Source of the DNA: Spirochaetaceae bacterium
GTDB taxonomy: Bacteria > Spirochaetota > Spirochaetia > Treponematales > Breznakiellaceae
Reading direction: 5' to 3'
NCBI GenBank assembly: GCA_031257075.1
Contig: JAIRPM010000122.1
Coordinates: forward strand, 1-29,826
DNA length: 29,826 nucleotides
How positions within the stretch are numbered: the stretch's first letter is position 1; each line of letters opens with the position of its first letter. A program made the position numbers and the translations under genes. The notes beneath the pieces were generated by a model. That model saw only the letters and a list, made by a program, of their open reading frames with translations. It did not search any database and was not told the origin of the DNA. Of the stretch, positions 14,458 to 22,275 are shown piece after piece.

Positions 14458-15555
14458 GTGTTTCTATTACGGCGTTTTTTAGTGTTGTTACTTGTTGGCT
14501 GCGTAGCCATACCGTGTACCCGGCTGAGTGCGGACGAAGCTGCGCGCTCGGCAAATAGTATGAGTGTTGAAGAAACGCTCAAAACGCTAAACGCGCGCCT
14601 AAGTTGGGACCCTTTTTTCAAAAGCGGGAAACTTATTTCACGCGGGCATGAGGCGGTGTTTTTTGCCGCCGGCTCGAATGAAGTTCCAGCCGCGCATAGT
14701 TCTGAAAACACCGCCGTCATTTATGACAATAAAGATATACTTACCTTGCAAGCGCCTTTTATCAACAATGGCAAACTTTACTTTCCGCCCCTATTTGTCG
14801 CAAGCCTTAAACAACTCTTTGACGAATCGCAGCAAGAAGACGCGAGCCGTTTTCGTATAGCCGCAATCATCATTGATCCGGGACATGGCGGCAAGGACGA
14901 AGGCGCATCAGCCGATTATGTTGTTAATGGAAAAAAAGTGCGCTTGATAGAAAAGGATATCACACTGGCGGTTTCGAAGCGTCTCTACACAAGTTTAAAA
15001 AACCGCTATCCGGGCAAAAAAGTGTTTATTACGCGCTTAAATGACACCTATCCCTCATTAGAAGACCGTGTTGTGCAGGCAAACAGCGTCCCGCTCAAAG
15101 ACAATGAAGCCATCATTTATATTTCAATACATGCCAATGCCAGTCTGAATAAAAGCGCGCGCGGCTTTGAAGTTTGGTATCTTAGCCCCGAGCACCGCCG
15201 CACAGTACTGGATAAAACAAAATATACGGGTCCTAATGCGCTTACGGCAATATTTAATTCGATGCTGGAAGAAGAATTTACAACCGAAAGTATTGAAATG
15301 GCAAAAGCGATAGAAAATAATTTCAAAAAAAACTTTTCAACATTGATGCCTTCGCGCGGGTTAAAAGCGGAGGAATGGTATGTAGTACGGAAGGCTCGAA
15401 TGCCGTCCGTGCTTGTTGAATTGGGTTTTGTTACCAATGCGGAGGATGCCCGCCTCCTCTCCGACCCTGCCTACTTGCAACAGTTTTCACTTTCGATATA
15501 TAATGGCATTGTCGATTTTGTAACAAAGTTCGAAAACTGGAATCTAGCAAGTTGA
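14458..15555 (+). CDS. N-acetylmuramoyl-L-alanine amidase (Amidase_3), exported
   Basis: This 365-residue zinc hydrolase cuts the amide bond between MurNAc and the peptide stem. It has a signal peptide (about 1-25), a roughly 100-residue N-terminal region, and an Amidase_3 catalytic domain from about 134 to 355. Zinc ligands are His143 (DPGHGGKDEGA), Glu165 (LIEKDITL) and His225 (SIHANAS); the catalytic Glu321 is in VLVELGFVTN. It starts at GTG 14458, with an AGG-rich site 7 bases upstream; GATAAT at 14442-14447 could be a -10 box giving a very short leader. The next gene starts inside its stop codon. A role in daughter-cell separation, or in remodelling the wall around periplasmic flagella, is likely but inferred. 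Confidence 0.93.
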   Translation: MFLLRRFLVLLLVGCVAIPCTRLSADEAARSANSMSVEETLKTLNARLSWDPFFKSGKLISRGHEAVFFAAGSNEVPAAHSSENTAVIYDNKDILTLQAPFINNGKLYFPPLFVASLKQLFDESQQEDASRFRIAAIIIDPGHGGKDEGASADYVVNGKKVRLIEKDITLAVSKRLYTSLKNRYPGKKVFITRLNDTYPSLEDRVVQANSVPLKDNEAIIYISIHANASLNKSARGFEVWYLSPEHRRTVLDKTKYTGPNALTAIFNSMLEEEFTTESIEMAKAIENNFKKNFSTLMPSRGLKAEEWYVVRKARMPSVLVELGFVTNAEDARLLSDPAYLQQFSLSIYNGIVDFVTKFENWNLAS

Positions 15556-16088
15556 AGCAGTTGCTGTGGAAGTTACAAGGAGCGCTCAAACAAGCGCTGA
15601 CAGCGGCGGGTAGTAACAAAGCCCTTCGCGCTCTGCGGGAGACGGCGGCAGTAAGTCCGGCCTTCTATCTTGTTCTGTTAGCGGTTTTGTCGGCGGGCGC
15701 GGGTGCTGATGTGGTTTTACGCGGAGAAACTCGCAGAGTTTTCCGGTTTTATACGCTTGATACAGGGGCGCTTACCGTTGAGGAACGGCTTTTGCCGCGA
15801 TTAACAAATCGTGAAGAAGCGGTTAGCCAGTATGTGCGTGAATTTATTTTGGGGCCGATGCCGGAAACTGCGGCGGCTCTCTTTAATCCGTGCGTATCAC
15901 TCCAGTCTTTGATTGTCAAAGGCAGTGAAGCGTACGTTAGCCTTTCGGCGGAGGCGGTTCTTCCGGTTGAAGGCGCTTTTCCATTGGAAAAAGGCGCTTT
16001 CCGGTCGCTCAAAGAAGGCATCAGGGTCAATTTTCCCGCTTTGAGCAAGGTGAAAATCTTTGCCGGCGGTTGCGAAGTGCAATCGTAG
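15552..16088 (+). CDS. GerMN-domain membrane-anchored protein
   Basis: This 178-residue protein starts at a TTG whose last two bases are the first two of the amidase TGA, so it is translationally coupled to the amidase. An N-terminal cytoplasmic stretch is followed by one membrane segment (about 34-54) and a GerMN-like domain. The domain features are FYTLDTGALTVEERLLPR, REAVSQYVREFILGPMPE (with A inserted as EEAV), a conserved small beta region, and the terminal FPALSKVKIFAGGCEV. GerMN domains occur in spore germination protein GerM and in many non-sporulating bacteria, often next to cell-wall amidases. The pairing points to a peptidoglycan-related accessory role. The biochemical function is unknown. 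Confidence 0.75.
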   Translation: MKQLLWKLQGALKQALTAAGSNKALRALRETAAVSPAFYLVLLAVLSAGAGADVVLRGETRRVFRFYTLDTGALTVEERLLPRLTNREEAVSQYVREFILGPMPETAAALFNPCVSLQSLIVKGSEAYVSLSAEAVLPVEGAFPLEKGAFRSLKEGIRVNFPALSKVKIFAGGCEVQS

Positions 16089-16095
16089 AGGGGTA

Positions 16096-16124
16096 TTGAC
16101 AAATTTTTTTATAGGGTGTATCAT
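16096..16124 (+). promoter_or_regulatory. flaA promoter (sigma-70 type)
   Basis: Consensus TTGACA (16096-16101) and TATCAT (16119-16124) are exactly 17 bases apart, with a T-run in the spacer. Initiation is expected near 16131. An imperfect inverted repeat (16122-16128 with 16133-16139) overlaps the -10 and start site and could be an operator. The sigma-70 class agrees with what is known for flaA in other treponemes, where flaB-type genes use sigma-28. Confidence 0.8.
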
Positions 16125-16172
16125 CACTGTATAGTGGTGTTAAATACGCAAAATTTAGGAAAGGAGCAATAA

Positions 16173-17192
16173 ATGAAGCGTTCATTATTTTGCATAGCAA
16201 TCGTGTTTTTGGCGGTTGCCGGGGTAGTTGCGGACGAGGAAGTATTAATTGACTTTGCCAATCTCGTCCCCAACATTTTACAGAGTGATGGTGACCCGCA
16301 AAGCGGACAAAACCAGAATACTCTGATGAATTTTTCCCATCAGGCTGGGACGAATTACACTGCGGAGCAGAAACAGGCGATGATTACTCCGCTTGCGGTC
16401 CCGCAGTGGCTGGTGCAACTAGCATCTTCGTCGAAAACTGTAACTAACGAGCAGTTAAGTTACACGCGGGTAGCGAACTCCAAGGAGTTCGGTAACGTAA
16501 TGGGTGTACGGGTACACTTCCCGGTCGGCCCCTACAATTCATGGGCGCTGATAAAACCGCCGTTCGACATACCGGCCTACAATTTTCAGGTTGGTAATGA
16601 AGACGGTACCGTTACAGAGCCAGCGGAAAAGCCGAATTTTAGCGCGACCAAGTCTCGCTTTGAGGGTGGCAACGGCGTTCTCAAAAACGTAGGTGCTATC
16701 AAGAAGGTTCAGGTACGTGTTTACGGCTTGAATTTCCCGCATTCGCTTTCTGCCGTATACATTGATGGTAACGGTAAAGAGCATGTGGTGTTTATGGGCT
16801 ATCTTAATCAAGAAGGCTGGCAGGAACTTACATGGAACAACCCTGCCTACATTCAAGATGTACGCCTCCGTGCTGTACGGCTTTATCCGCTTTATCCGGC
16901 ATACGCCCCCTACATCCGTTTTGGAGGTTTCCTTGTCCAACGTGACGCGGCTAACGAAGGCGGTGACTTTGTTACTTACTTCAAAGACGTAAAAGTAATC
17001 TTCGACAAGGCGCAACTCGAAGGCGAGCGTGACATCAACGATGAAGATGAATGGGGTATTATTAACGAGCGCGAAACTGACCGTCAGCAGCGTGAGTTCA
17101 AGGGCTTTGGCCGCGATAGTGTTCTACGCTATTTAGAGCAGCAGAAGATTGCGCGGGAAAGCGACTTTAACAATGCCGGTCAGACCCAGTAG
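16173..17192 (+). CDS. flaA: Flagellar filament outer layer (sheath) protein FlaA
   Basis: This 339-residue protein coats the FlaB core of spirochaete periplasmic flagella. A signal peptide is followed by a likely cleavage after VVA (about residue 20), giving a mature start DEEVLIDFANLVPN. Several stretches match the T. pallidum FlaA1 pattern from memory: GVRVHFPVGPYNSWALIKPP, IPAYNF, KNVGAIKKVQVRVYGLNFPH, FMGYLNQEGWQELTWNNPAY, VRLYPLYPA and the GGDFVTYFKDVKVIFDKAQL region. The C-terminus ends in a charged helix with VLRYLEQQKIA. AAGGAG lies 6 bases before ATG 16173. The gene appears monocistronic, with a strong promoter and a strong terminator, as expected for an abundant structural protein. 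Confidence 0.96.
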   Translation: MKRSLFCIAIVFLAVAGVVADEEVLIDFANLVPNILQSDGDPQSGQNQNTLMNFSHQAGTNYTAEQKQAMITPLAVPQWLVQLASSSKTVTNEQLSYTRVANSKEFGNVMGVRVHFPVGPYNSWALIKPPFDIPAYNFQVGNEDGTVTEPAEKPNFSATKSRFEGGNGVLKNVGAIKKVQVRVYGLNFPHSLSAVYIDGNGKEHVVFMGYLNQEGWQELTWNNPAYIQDVRLRAVRLYPLYPAYAPYIRFGGFLVQRDAANEGGDFVTYFKDVKVIFDKAQLEGERDINDEDEWGIINERETDRQQREFKGFGRDSVLRYLEQQKIARESDFNNAGQTQ

Positions 17193-17235
17193 CATGTAAT
17201 CCAACTGCGTAGCACCCCTAACCTGCGGGTTTATG

Positions 17236-17268
17236 AAAGCGCTCTCTATAAAGAGAGCGCTTTTTTTT
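17236..17268 (+). terminator. flaA Rho-independent terminator
   Basis: AGCGCTCTCT (17238-17247) pairs perfectly with AGAGAGCGCT (17252-17261) around the loop ATAA, extended by A-T pairs and followed by a run of eight T. It lies 45 bases after the flaA stop. Confidence 0.92.
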
Positions 17269-17287
17269 ACTTTTATTGTTTTGTGGG

Positions 17288-17323
17288 CTAGGGCAGCGCG
17301 ATTCTAATCAGTGTTTCTCTGGG
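17288..17323. repeat. Dispersed palindrome, copy 2 (inverted orientation)
   Basis: Read on the minus strand, this contains CACTGATTA and TCGCGCTGCCCTAG, matching the arms of the elements at 14315 and 18144, with most of the loop and part of the right arm deleted. It ends 4 bases from the stop of the LolD-like gene. Confidence 0.65.
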
Positions 17324-17326
17324 TAA

Positions 17327-18037
17327 TCAGGAGACGAGATGAGAGATTTGGGATACGCCATCAATAGAAAGGCAGCCGCCTGCCAAGGTAAAGCGCCGGC
17401 TGGCGCGGGCAGCAACACGCAGGTCATGCGTTACAACAAGGAGCGTTTTCCCCAGTTTGGCGGCAACACCGTAGAGCATATCCGCAACAACACCGGTGTT
17501 GCCGCTGTCAAGGTTACCGGTAGGTTCGTCGGCTAAAATTATTTCTGGGTTGTTTATCATAGCGCGCGCTACCGCTACACGCTGCCGTTCTCCGCCGGAG
17601 AGTTCAGCCGGAAGGTGGTCCGCACGGTCAAGGATTTTTAATTCATCCAACAAAGAACGGGCATTGGACAAGGCCGTCGCTTTTTTTATGCCTGTCATAT
17701 AAGCGGGAAGCATTACATTTTCTAATGCGGTAAAATCTTTTAACAGATAATGAAATTGAAAAATAAAACCTACACAGTTCTTACGATAGTCCGAAAGAGC
17801 GGTTTCACTCATTGACGAAATGTCATATCCGGCAACTGTTACTTTCCCGGAATCCAATCTATCAAGCCCGCCCAAAATATTGAGTAAGGTGCTTTTTCCG
17901 CAGCCGCTCTGCCCGCATATTGCAACGGATTCGCCGCGTTCAATTTCAAAACTTATTCCCTGAAGCACTTTGATAGTTTCTACGGGCGTTACATAATTTT
18001 TCACCAAGCTTTCGCTTTTTACAACAATAGAATTCAA
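17327..18037 (-). CDS. LolD/MacB-type ABC transporter ATPase, orphan
   Basis: This 236-residue ATPase is complete: Walker A GQSGCGKST (42-50), Q-loop Gln94, signature LSGGERQR (146-153), Walker B IILADEP (166-172), D-loop and His204 (THD). The LDRLDSGKVTVAGYDISSMSE segment and overall length fit the LolD/MacB/FtsE class, which powers lipoprotein release or efflux with an FtsX-like permease. No permease gene is adjacent. The only start is TTG 18037, without a Shine-Dalgarno sequence; an internal GTG near codon 12 is possible but would trim the first strand. Copies of the same palindrome flank it on both sides. It could be a relocated or duplicated lolD, or may be poorly expressed. Confidence 0.85.
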   Translation of the reverse strand: MNSIVVKSESLVKNYVTPVETIKVLQGISFEIERGESVAICGQSGCGKSTLLNILGGLDRLDSGKVTVAGYDISSMSETALSDYRKNCVGFIFQFHYLLKDFTALENVMLPAYMTGIKKATALSNARSLLDELKILDRADHLPAELSGGERQRVAVARAMINNPEIILADEPTGNLDSGNTGVVADMLYGVAAKLGKTLLVVTHDLRVAARASRRFTLAGGCLSIDGVSQISHLVS

Positions 18038-18094
18038 TATAAATCTGAAACGGTTCCAAAATTTCGATTTTGCAGCCGCATCTTACCCCTTTGC

Positions 18095-18120
18095 AGTTTG
18101 CGATATAAAATCGCAAAACT
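18095..18120. repeat. Hairpin upstream of the LolD-like gene
   Basis: AGTTTGCGAT (18095-18104) pairs with ATCGCAAAACT (18110-18120) around ATAAA, with one bulged base. It sits 58 bases before the TTG start on the minus strand; no promoter is clear beside it. Confidence 0.4.
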
Positions 18121-18143
18121 ACAGAAAATATCCTGAAACCCAT

Positions 18144-18188
18144 CTAGGGAAGTGCTGATTAAATTGACTCTAATCCGCGCTGCCCTAG
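18144..18188. repeat. Dispersed palindrome, copy 3
   Basis: CTAGGGAAGTGCTGATTA and TAATCCGCGCTGCCCTAG form an 18-base imperfect inverted repeat (15 of 18 pairs) with a 9-base loop. It is the most complete copy; its ends read CTAGGG and CCCTAG. Confidence 0.75.
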
Positions 18189-18226
18189 AATTGAGACACT
18201 TTCAAATATACTTTTTCTCCTGCCGG

Positions 18227-18256
18227 TTGACAAGAGGAATATCTCAAAGGTATGGC
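18227..18256 (+). promoter_or_regulatory. Possible promoter of the Maf gene pair
   Basis: A consensus TTGACA (18227-18232) is followed after 18 bases by TATGGC. A second candidate is TATTAT at 18308-18313, immediately before the ATG, with the -35-like TTGCCA 19 bases upstream. Neither is compelling. Confidence 0.28.
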
Positions 18257-18318
18257 CGGCGTATTTTGAATGGCGCGCTATATTGCCACCGCAGTCTAAA
18301 AAACCGATATTATAGGTA

Positions 18319-19770
18319 ATGTCTGTAGAAAAAATTATCCGCGCACAAAATGGGCAGACAACCGTTCTTGCTGGAATGAAATACCTTCATTCGCGCTACA
18401 ATCCTTGTGCTGAAGCAGAAAGATTTGTCGACGCTTTGGAAATAACGCCGCTGCACCAGTACTATATTTTAATTGAATGCGGATTAGGCTATATTATTCC
18501 TTTGCTCCATGCCAAAAATCCAGATGCAAAAATTATTTCACTTCATGTATCTGATTTTTTTACACTAGAAAAGATTTCGGTGTTTGACTGCGCCGGTTCT
18601 GAGTTTTGCACGCAATGGTCGCCGTCTTCCGGCAGTCTAAAAGAATTTCTAGAAAAGCATATACCCGATACCGGCGCAAAACACATTAAAATAATTGAAT
18701 GGCGTCCTGCAATGGATATATATCCAGCAGAATATGTACGTATCATTCGTGAAACAAATATATATATAAAGAGAATTGATGCAAATAAACGTACTGTTCA
18801 CAATTTTGGCTGGCGGTGGTTTCTGAATACGGTACGGAATATTGGCCGTTTTTCAAAAGTTGCTATCCCGCAAAAAATATATGCTGATTGTATAGTCTGC
18901 GGCGCGGGTCCCTCGCTGGAAAAAGACATACCCGGCCTGCGCCGTATTTTGTACAGCAAAAAATACAGGCCTTTTCTGGTTGCCGTATCGTCCAGTCTTT
19001 CGGCCCTTTCTTCCGGCGGCATTATGCCTGATATGGTTGTTACAAGCGATGGCGGCAATTGGGCGCTTTTTCACTTGTACGAGTATATTAGGAATACGCC
19101 GCGGCAGATTCCGCTTGCGTGCTGCCTGAATGCGGCGCTGCCTTCTTATATATCTCAATTCTATACATTACCAATAGCGTTAAATAATTTTCATGCGGCT
19201 TTGCTGCAATCCGCAAAAATTCCATTTGTTCAGATTATGGCAAGAGGAACTGTGAGTGCGACAGCGCTCGACCTTGCGCTCTTTCTTACCAGCGGTAATA
19301 TATATACAACCGGTATAGATTTGCGTATTGATGACGTGAAAATACATGCACGTCCCTATGCGCTGGATGTGTTTTCTTATCAAAAGACAAACCGTTTTTC
19401 TCCATGGTATGGTCAAAATTTTGAACATGCCCGTGCCATACAAGATGGCGGAAGTTTTAACATATATTCTGACTGGTTTGAAGAATTTTACCGCGAACAT
19501 TCTCAAAGAATTTTTTCGTTTTCACAAGCGTATGTTCCCCGGAATGAGACTGATAAGGCACACATTAACTGGCATATACATCATATTCCCCGTTCATTAA
19601 ACGCAGCAGAATGTGTATCTATTTTGATAGATTTTATTCAAAACAAAAATGATGCTGCAATTCAACAGGAAATTTCAGAATTGATTTTTGATGACGGCAA
19701 AATTCATACTGTTGAAGAAATTGCGCATAAAGCCTATGATATGAGCGGCATACACAAGGCGCATATTTAA
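18319..19770 (+). CDS. Maf-type motility accessory factor (DUF115/MptE-like), first of pair
   Basis: This 483-residue protein belongs to the 6-hydroxymethylpterin pyrophosphokinase MptE-like (DUF115) superfamily. Its bacterial Maf members transfer nonulosonic acids or related sugars to flagellin. The core runs from about 185 to 340: a Rossmann-like start CIVCGAGPSLEKDIP (191-205), AVSSSLSALSSGGIMPDMVV, SDGG (243-246) and ARGTVSATALDLALF (308-322). The N-terminal part (about 40-130) is a second alpha/beta region (ILIECGLGYIIPLL). ATG 18319 has a short TAGG element upstream. The stop overlaps the next start (TAATG). The gene reads visibly more A/T-rich than most of the window. A flagellin-glycosylation role is inferred from family and the nearby flaA; substrate is unknown. 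Confidence 0.8.
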   Translation: MSVEKIIRAQNGQTTVLAGMKYLHSRYNPCAEAERFVDALEITPLHQYYILIECGLGYIIPLLHAKNPDAKIISLHVSDFFTLEKISVFDCAGSEFCTQWSPSSGSLKEFLEKHIPDTGAKHIKIIEWRPAMDIYPAEYVRIIRETNIYIKRIDANKRTVHNFGWRWFLNTVRNIGRFSKVAIPQKIYADCIVCGAGPSLEKDIPGLRRILYSKKYRPFLVAVSSSLSALSSGGIMPDMVVTSDGGNWALFHLYEYIRNTPRQIPLACCLNAALPSYISQFYTLPIALNNFHAALLQSAKIPFVQIMARGTVSATALDLALFLTSGNIYTTGIDLRIDDVKIHARPYALDVFSYQKTNRFSPWYGQNFEHARAIQDGGSFNIYSDWFEEFYREHSQRIFSFSQAYVPRNETDKAHINWHIHHIPRSLNAAECVSILIDFIQNKNDAAIQQEISELIFDDGKIHTVEEIAHKAYDMSGIHKAHI

Positions 19771-21443
19771 TGGACAAACAATTTTTATTTGAACGAAATT
19801 TACTCAGCCTTAGCCGTGTTGACCCTGTACTCTGTTCGCGTTTAAGCGCGGCAGAAACGACCCTGGGGCGCTGCCGTTTTGTAGAATCCAGAGAAGGCAA
19901 ACCCCTGCCCGCATGGGTTGACGCACAAGGCTGTGCCCATACGCTCCATTCTCTTGCGTCCCCCGAAAAAGAGGCGTACCGGCTTGTTTCTACCATAAAA
20001 GGCGCCGGTTTTGTTATACTGTTAGGGCTTGGAGCCGGTTACTATGCGGAAGCGGCACTCTGCAGTCCCGGCATTGAACAATTACTGGTTATTGATTTTG
20101 ATATTAACGCCATTGCGGAATTGTTTTGTTATCATGAGTATATCAAAATTTTTAATGATGAACGGTTCAATATATTAATAGACCCATCGCCGGAAGAAGT
20201 GCGTCAAAAAATACTGGGGCTTTATCAACCGGCTTTGCATGGCGGATTGAGTGTACTGCCCTTACGTCCCCGCGTTGATTTTGACCATGCGCATTTTGTT
20301 CCGCTTGCCGAAACGATAAAAACGCTTGTGGAAAGTATTGCTGAAGATTATTCAGTACAAAGCTGCTTTGGCAGGCGCTGGTTTTCAAATATTATTCATA
20401 ATTGTATTTTATCTGAAAGTAAAAACAACATATTGCCGCCGATATCAACTGCGGCAATATGTGCCGCCGGACCTTCGCTGGATGAGCAAATTCCTGTCAT
20501 TAAACATGAACGCAATACATCATTTTTGATAGCGACTGATACAAGCCTGCCGGCCTTGCTGTCGGCAGATATTGTTCCTGATGCAATAATATCAATAGAT
20601 TGCCAGCATATTAGTTATTATCATTTTATTGGAAATACAGTGCAATCCATACCGCTTTTTTTAGATTTGGCAAGTCCGCCGCTCATTGCCGGGCGTTCAA
20701 GCAAAATATTTTTCTTTTCCGGCGGACATCCTCTTACCAATTATATTTCGGCCTGTTACCGCAAATTTCCGGTGCTTGACACGTCCGGCGCCAATGTAAC
20801 GTATGCCGGCGTTACGCTTGCCGAAAAGCTTGGCGCACGGCGCATACGGATTTTTGGTGCGGATTTTGCCTATCCCCATGGAGCGGCATATTCACGCGGT
20901 GCGTATTTTTATCCGTTTTTTTTGCGCCGGCAGACACGGCTTGCGCCGGCAGAATCTATGTTAAATTCTTTTTTATACAAAAGCCCTTCATTAAGGCGTA
21001 TTGAAAACGAATACACATGGTACTATGAAACAAAATCACTAATGCACTACCGGCGGCGGCTGGAAGAAAAAAGCAAAAAAATAGATGCCTGTATTATGAG
21101 TGAAAAAGGCGGTGGCGCTCCTCTTATGATAATTCCCAAAAAACAATCTGATATATCCGCATTTAAAACCATTAACATATTTGCAAGCGGCCGCCCATTA
21201 TGCGGCGCAAAAGAATTCCTGCTGAATTATGCAAAATCAATTAAAAGTTTACCTGCATTAAAAGAGAATATTATACGGTATACTATAAATCTATCACAAG
21301 AACAAAAACAAGTTTTTATTACGCTGCTGCCTGTTGCGGCTGCTATACGTTATCGTAGAAATGAATATGTTATTTCCGCAATGCTTGAAGATGTTAAATC
21401 ATTTTGTATATCAAAGATTGAGAGCCTTTTTAAAATGCGTTAA
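19770..21443 (+). CDS. Maf-type motility accessory factor (DUF115/MptE-like), second of pair
   Basis: This 557-residue paralogue of the preceding protein has the fuller Maf architecture. An N-terminal domain with a nucleotide-binding-like turn LLGLGAGYYAEAAL (84-97) and LLVIDFD is followed by the DUF115 core: AAICAAGPSLDEQIP (228-242), DTSLPALLSADIVPDAIISI (257-276), CQH, SGANVTYAGVTLAEKLGA and FGADFAY (362-368). A helical C-terminal region follows. It starts one base inside the stop of the first gene, so both are made together. Two divergent Maf proteins in tandem suggest two linked glycosylation steps or two acceptor proteins. The gene is A/T-rich like its partner. Its last 33 bases overlap the end of adk on the other strand. 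Confidence 0.82.
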   Translation: MDKQFLFERNLLSLSRVDPVLCSRLSAAETTLGRCRFVESREGKPLPAWVDAQGCAHTLHSLASPEKEAYRLVSTIKGAGFVILLGLGAGYYAEAALCSPGIEQLLVIDFDINAIAELFCYHEYIKIFNDERFNILIDPSPEEVRQKILGLYQPALHGGLSVLPLRPRVDFDHAHFVPLAETIKTLVESIAEDYSVQSCFGRRWFSNIIHNCILSESKNNILPPISTAAICAAGPSLDEQIPVIKHERNTSFLIATDTSLPALLSADIVPDAIISIDCQHISYYHFIGNTVQSIPLFLDLASPPLIAGRSSKIFFFSGGHPLTNYISACYRKFPVLDTSGANVTYAGVTLAEKLGARRIRIFGADFAYPHGAAYSRGAYFYPFFLRRQTRLAPAESMLNSFLYKSPSLRRIENEYTWYYETKSLMHYRRRLEEKSKKIDACIMSEKGGGAPLMIIPKKQSDISAFKTINIFASGRPLCGAKEFLLNYAKSIKSLPALKENIIRYTINLSQEQKQVFITLLPVAAAIRYRRNEYVISAMLEDVKSFCISKIESLFKMR

Positions 21444-22046
21444 AATCGTTTCAACATTGCCATTTGCGTCAATATCAACCAAAAGCCCTTTTGCGCGGTA
21501 ATAAGCGGTAAGCGGCGCGGTTTGTTCACGGTATACAAGAAGGCGTTTTTGTACTGCCTCTGGTTTGTCATCATCACGAGTATATACTTCACCGCCGCAT
21601 TTGTCGCATACATTAGCCTGCTTGGGCGGATTAAAAGATGCATGCCAGTTGAAACCGCAGGAACGGCACACGCGCCGTCCGCCCAGCCGTTCTAGTACAA
21701 CAGTATCTTCAATATCAAAATTAACCGCATGAGTTACAGTTGAAAACAGCGCAAGGGCATCAGCCTGCGCTATCGTGCGCGGAAATCCATCGAGTATATA
21801 TCCCGCCTGCATACCGGACTGCGCAAAATATTCTTTGACAAGCGCCACTGTAGTATCATCATCAACGAGTTTTCCCGCATCAATAATAGATTTTACTTTT
21901 AAGCCAAGAGGTGTTTTCGCCGTAATAGCCTCACGAAAAATATTGCCTGTGCTGATGTGAGGTATATGCAGCATATCTTTTACTCTGAGCGCCAAAGTTC
22001 CTTTCCCCGCGCCCGGCGGCCCTAAAAAAATCAAATTAAACGCCAT
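21411..22046 (-). CDS. adk: Adenylate kinase, zinc-lid type
   Basis: This 211-residue enzyme interconverts ATP plus AMP and two ADP. P-loop GPPGAGKGT (9-17), AMP-binding STGNIFREA (32-40), DGFPRT (86-91) and the lid are all present. The lid has four cysteines (Cys127, Cys130, Cys147, Cys150) that should bind zinc, as in many Gram-positive and spirochaete enzymes. ATG 22046 has GGAG upstream and a near-consensus promoter. Its 3' end overlaps the second Maf gene in antiparallel by 33 bases, leaving no space for a terminator. Confidence 0.96.
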   Translation of the reverse strand: MAFNLIFLGPPGAGKGTLALRVKDMLHIPHISTGNIFREAITAKTPLGLKVKSIIDAGKLVDDDTTVALVKEYFAQSGMQAGYILDGFPRTIAQADALALFSTVTHAVNFDIEDTVVLERLGGRRVCRSCGFNWHASFNPPKQANVCDKCGGEVYTRDDDKPEAVQKRLLVYREQTAPLTAYYRAKGLLVDIDANGNVETILTHFKKALNL

Positions 22047-22069
22047 AATTTCTCCATATCGATTTTCTC

Positions 22070-22098
22070 ACTATATTACGCATATTTCAGATTGTCAA
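22070..22098 (-). promoter_or_regulatory. adk promoter
   Basis: On the minus strand TTGACA (22098-22093) and TATAGT (22075-22070) are 17 bases apart, close to the sigma-70 consensus. The expected leader is about 17 bases and carries GGAG. Confidence 0.78.
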
Positions 22099-22275
22099 GG
22101 CTTTTGCAGGCCGAACTTACCCCGCCGAAGTGTAAATGAGGGCGAGCAATTCCTGTCCGCCGCATATTACGAATTTGCACATTGATGCCAAATAGGTTGT
22201 CTTTCTATTCTTTTCCTTTCAAATTTCCGATATTGAAAGTAGGGTGAATGTCACTTGCCCTGAAGAGGAGAAGAT

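Noticed and set aside
18304..18310. CCGATAT before the first Maf gene as a sigma-28 -10
   Set aside because: No TAAA-type -35 at the right distance; sequence also incomplete.
22227..22233. CCGATAT before the FlgN-like gene as a sigma-28 promoter
   Set aside because: The -10 is incomplete and the -35 region does not match; not supported despite the attractive gene.
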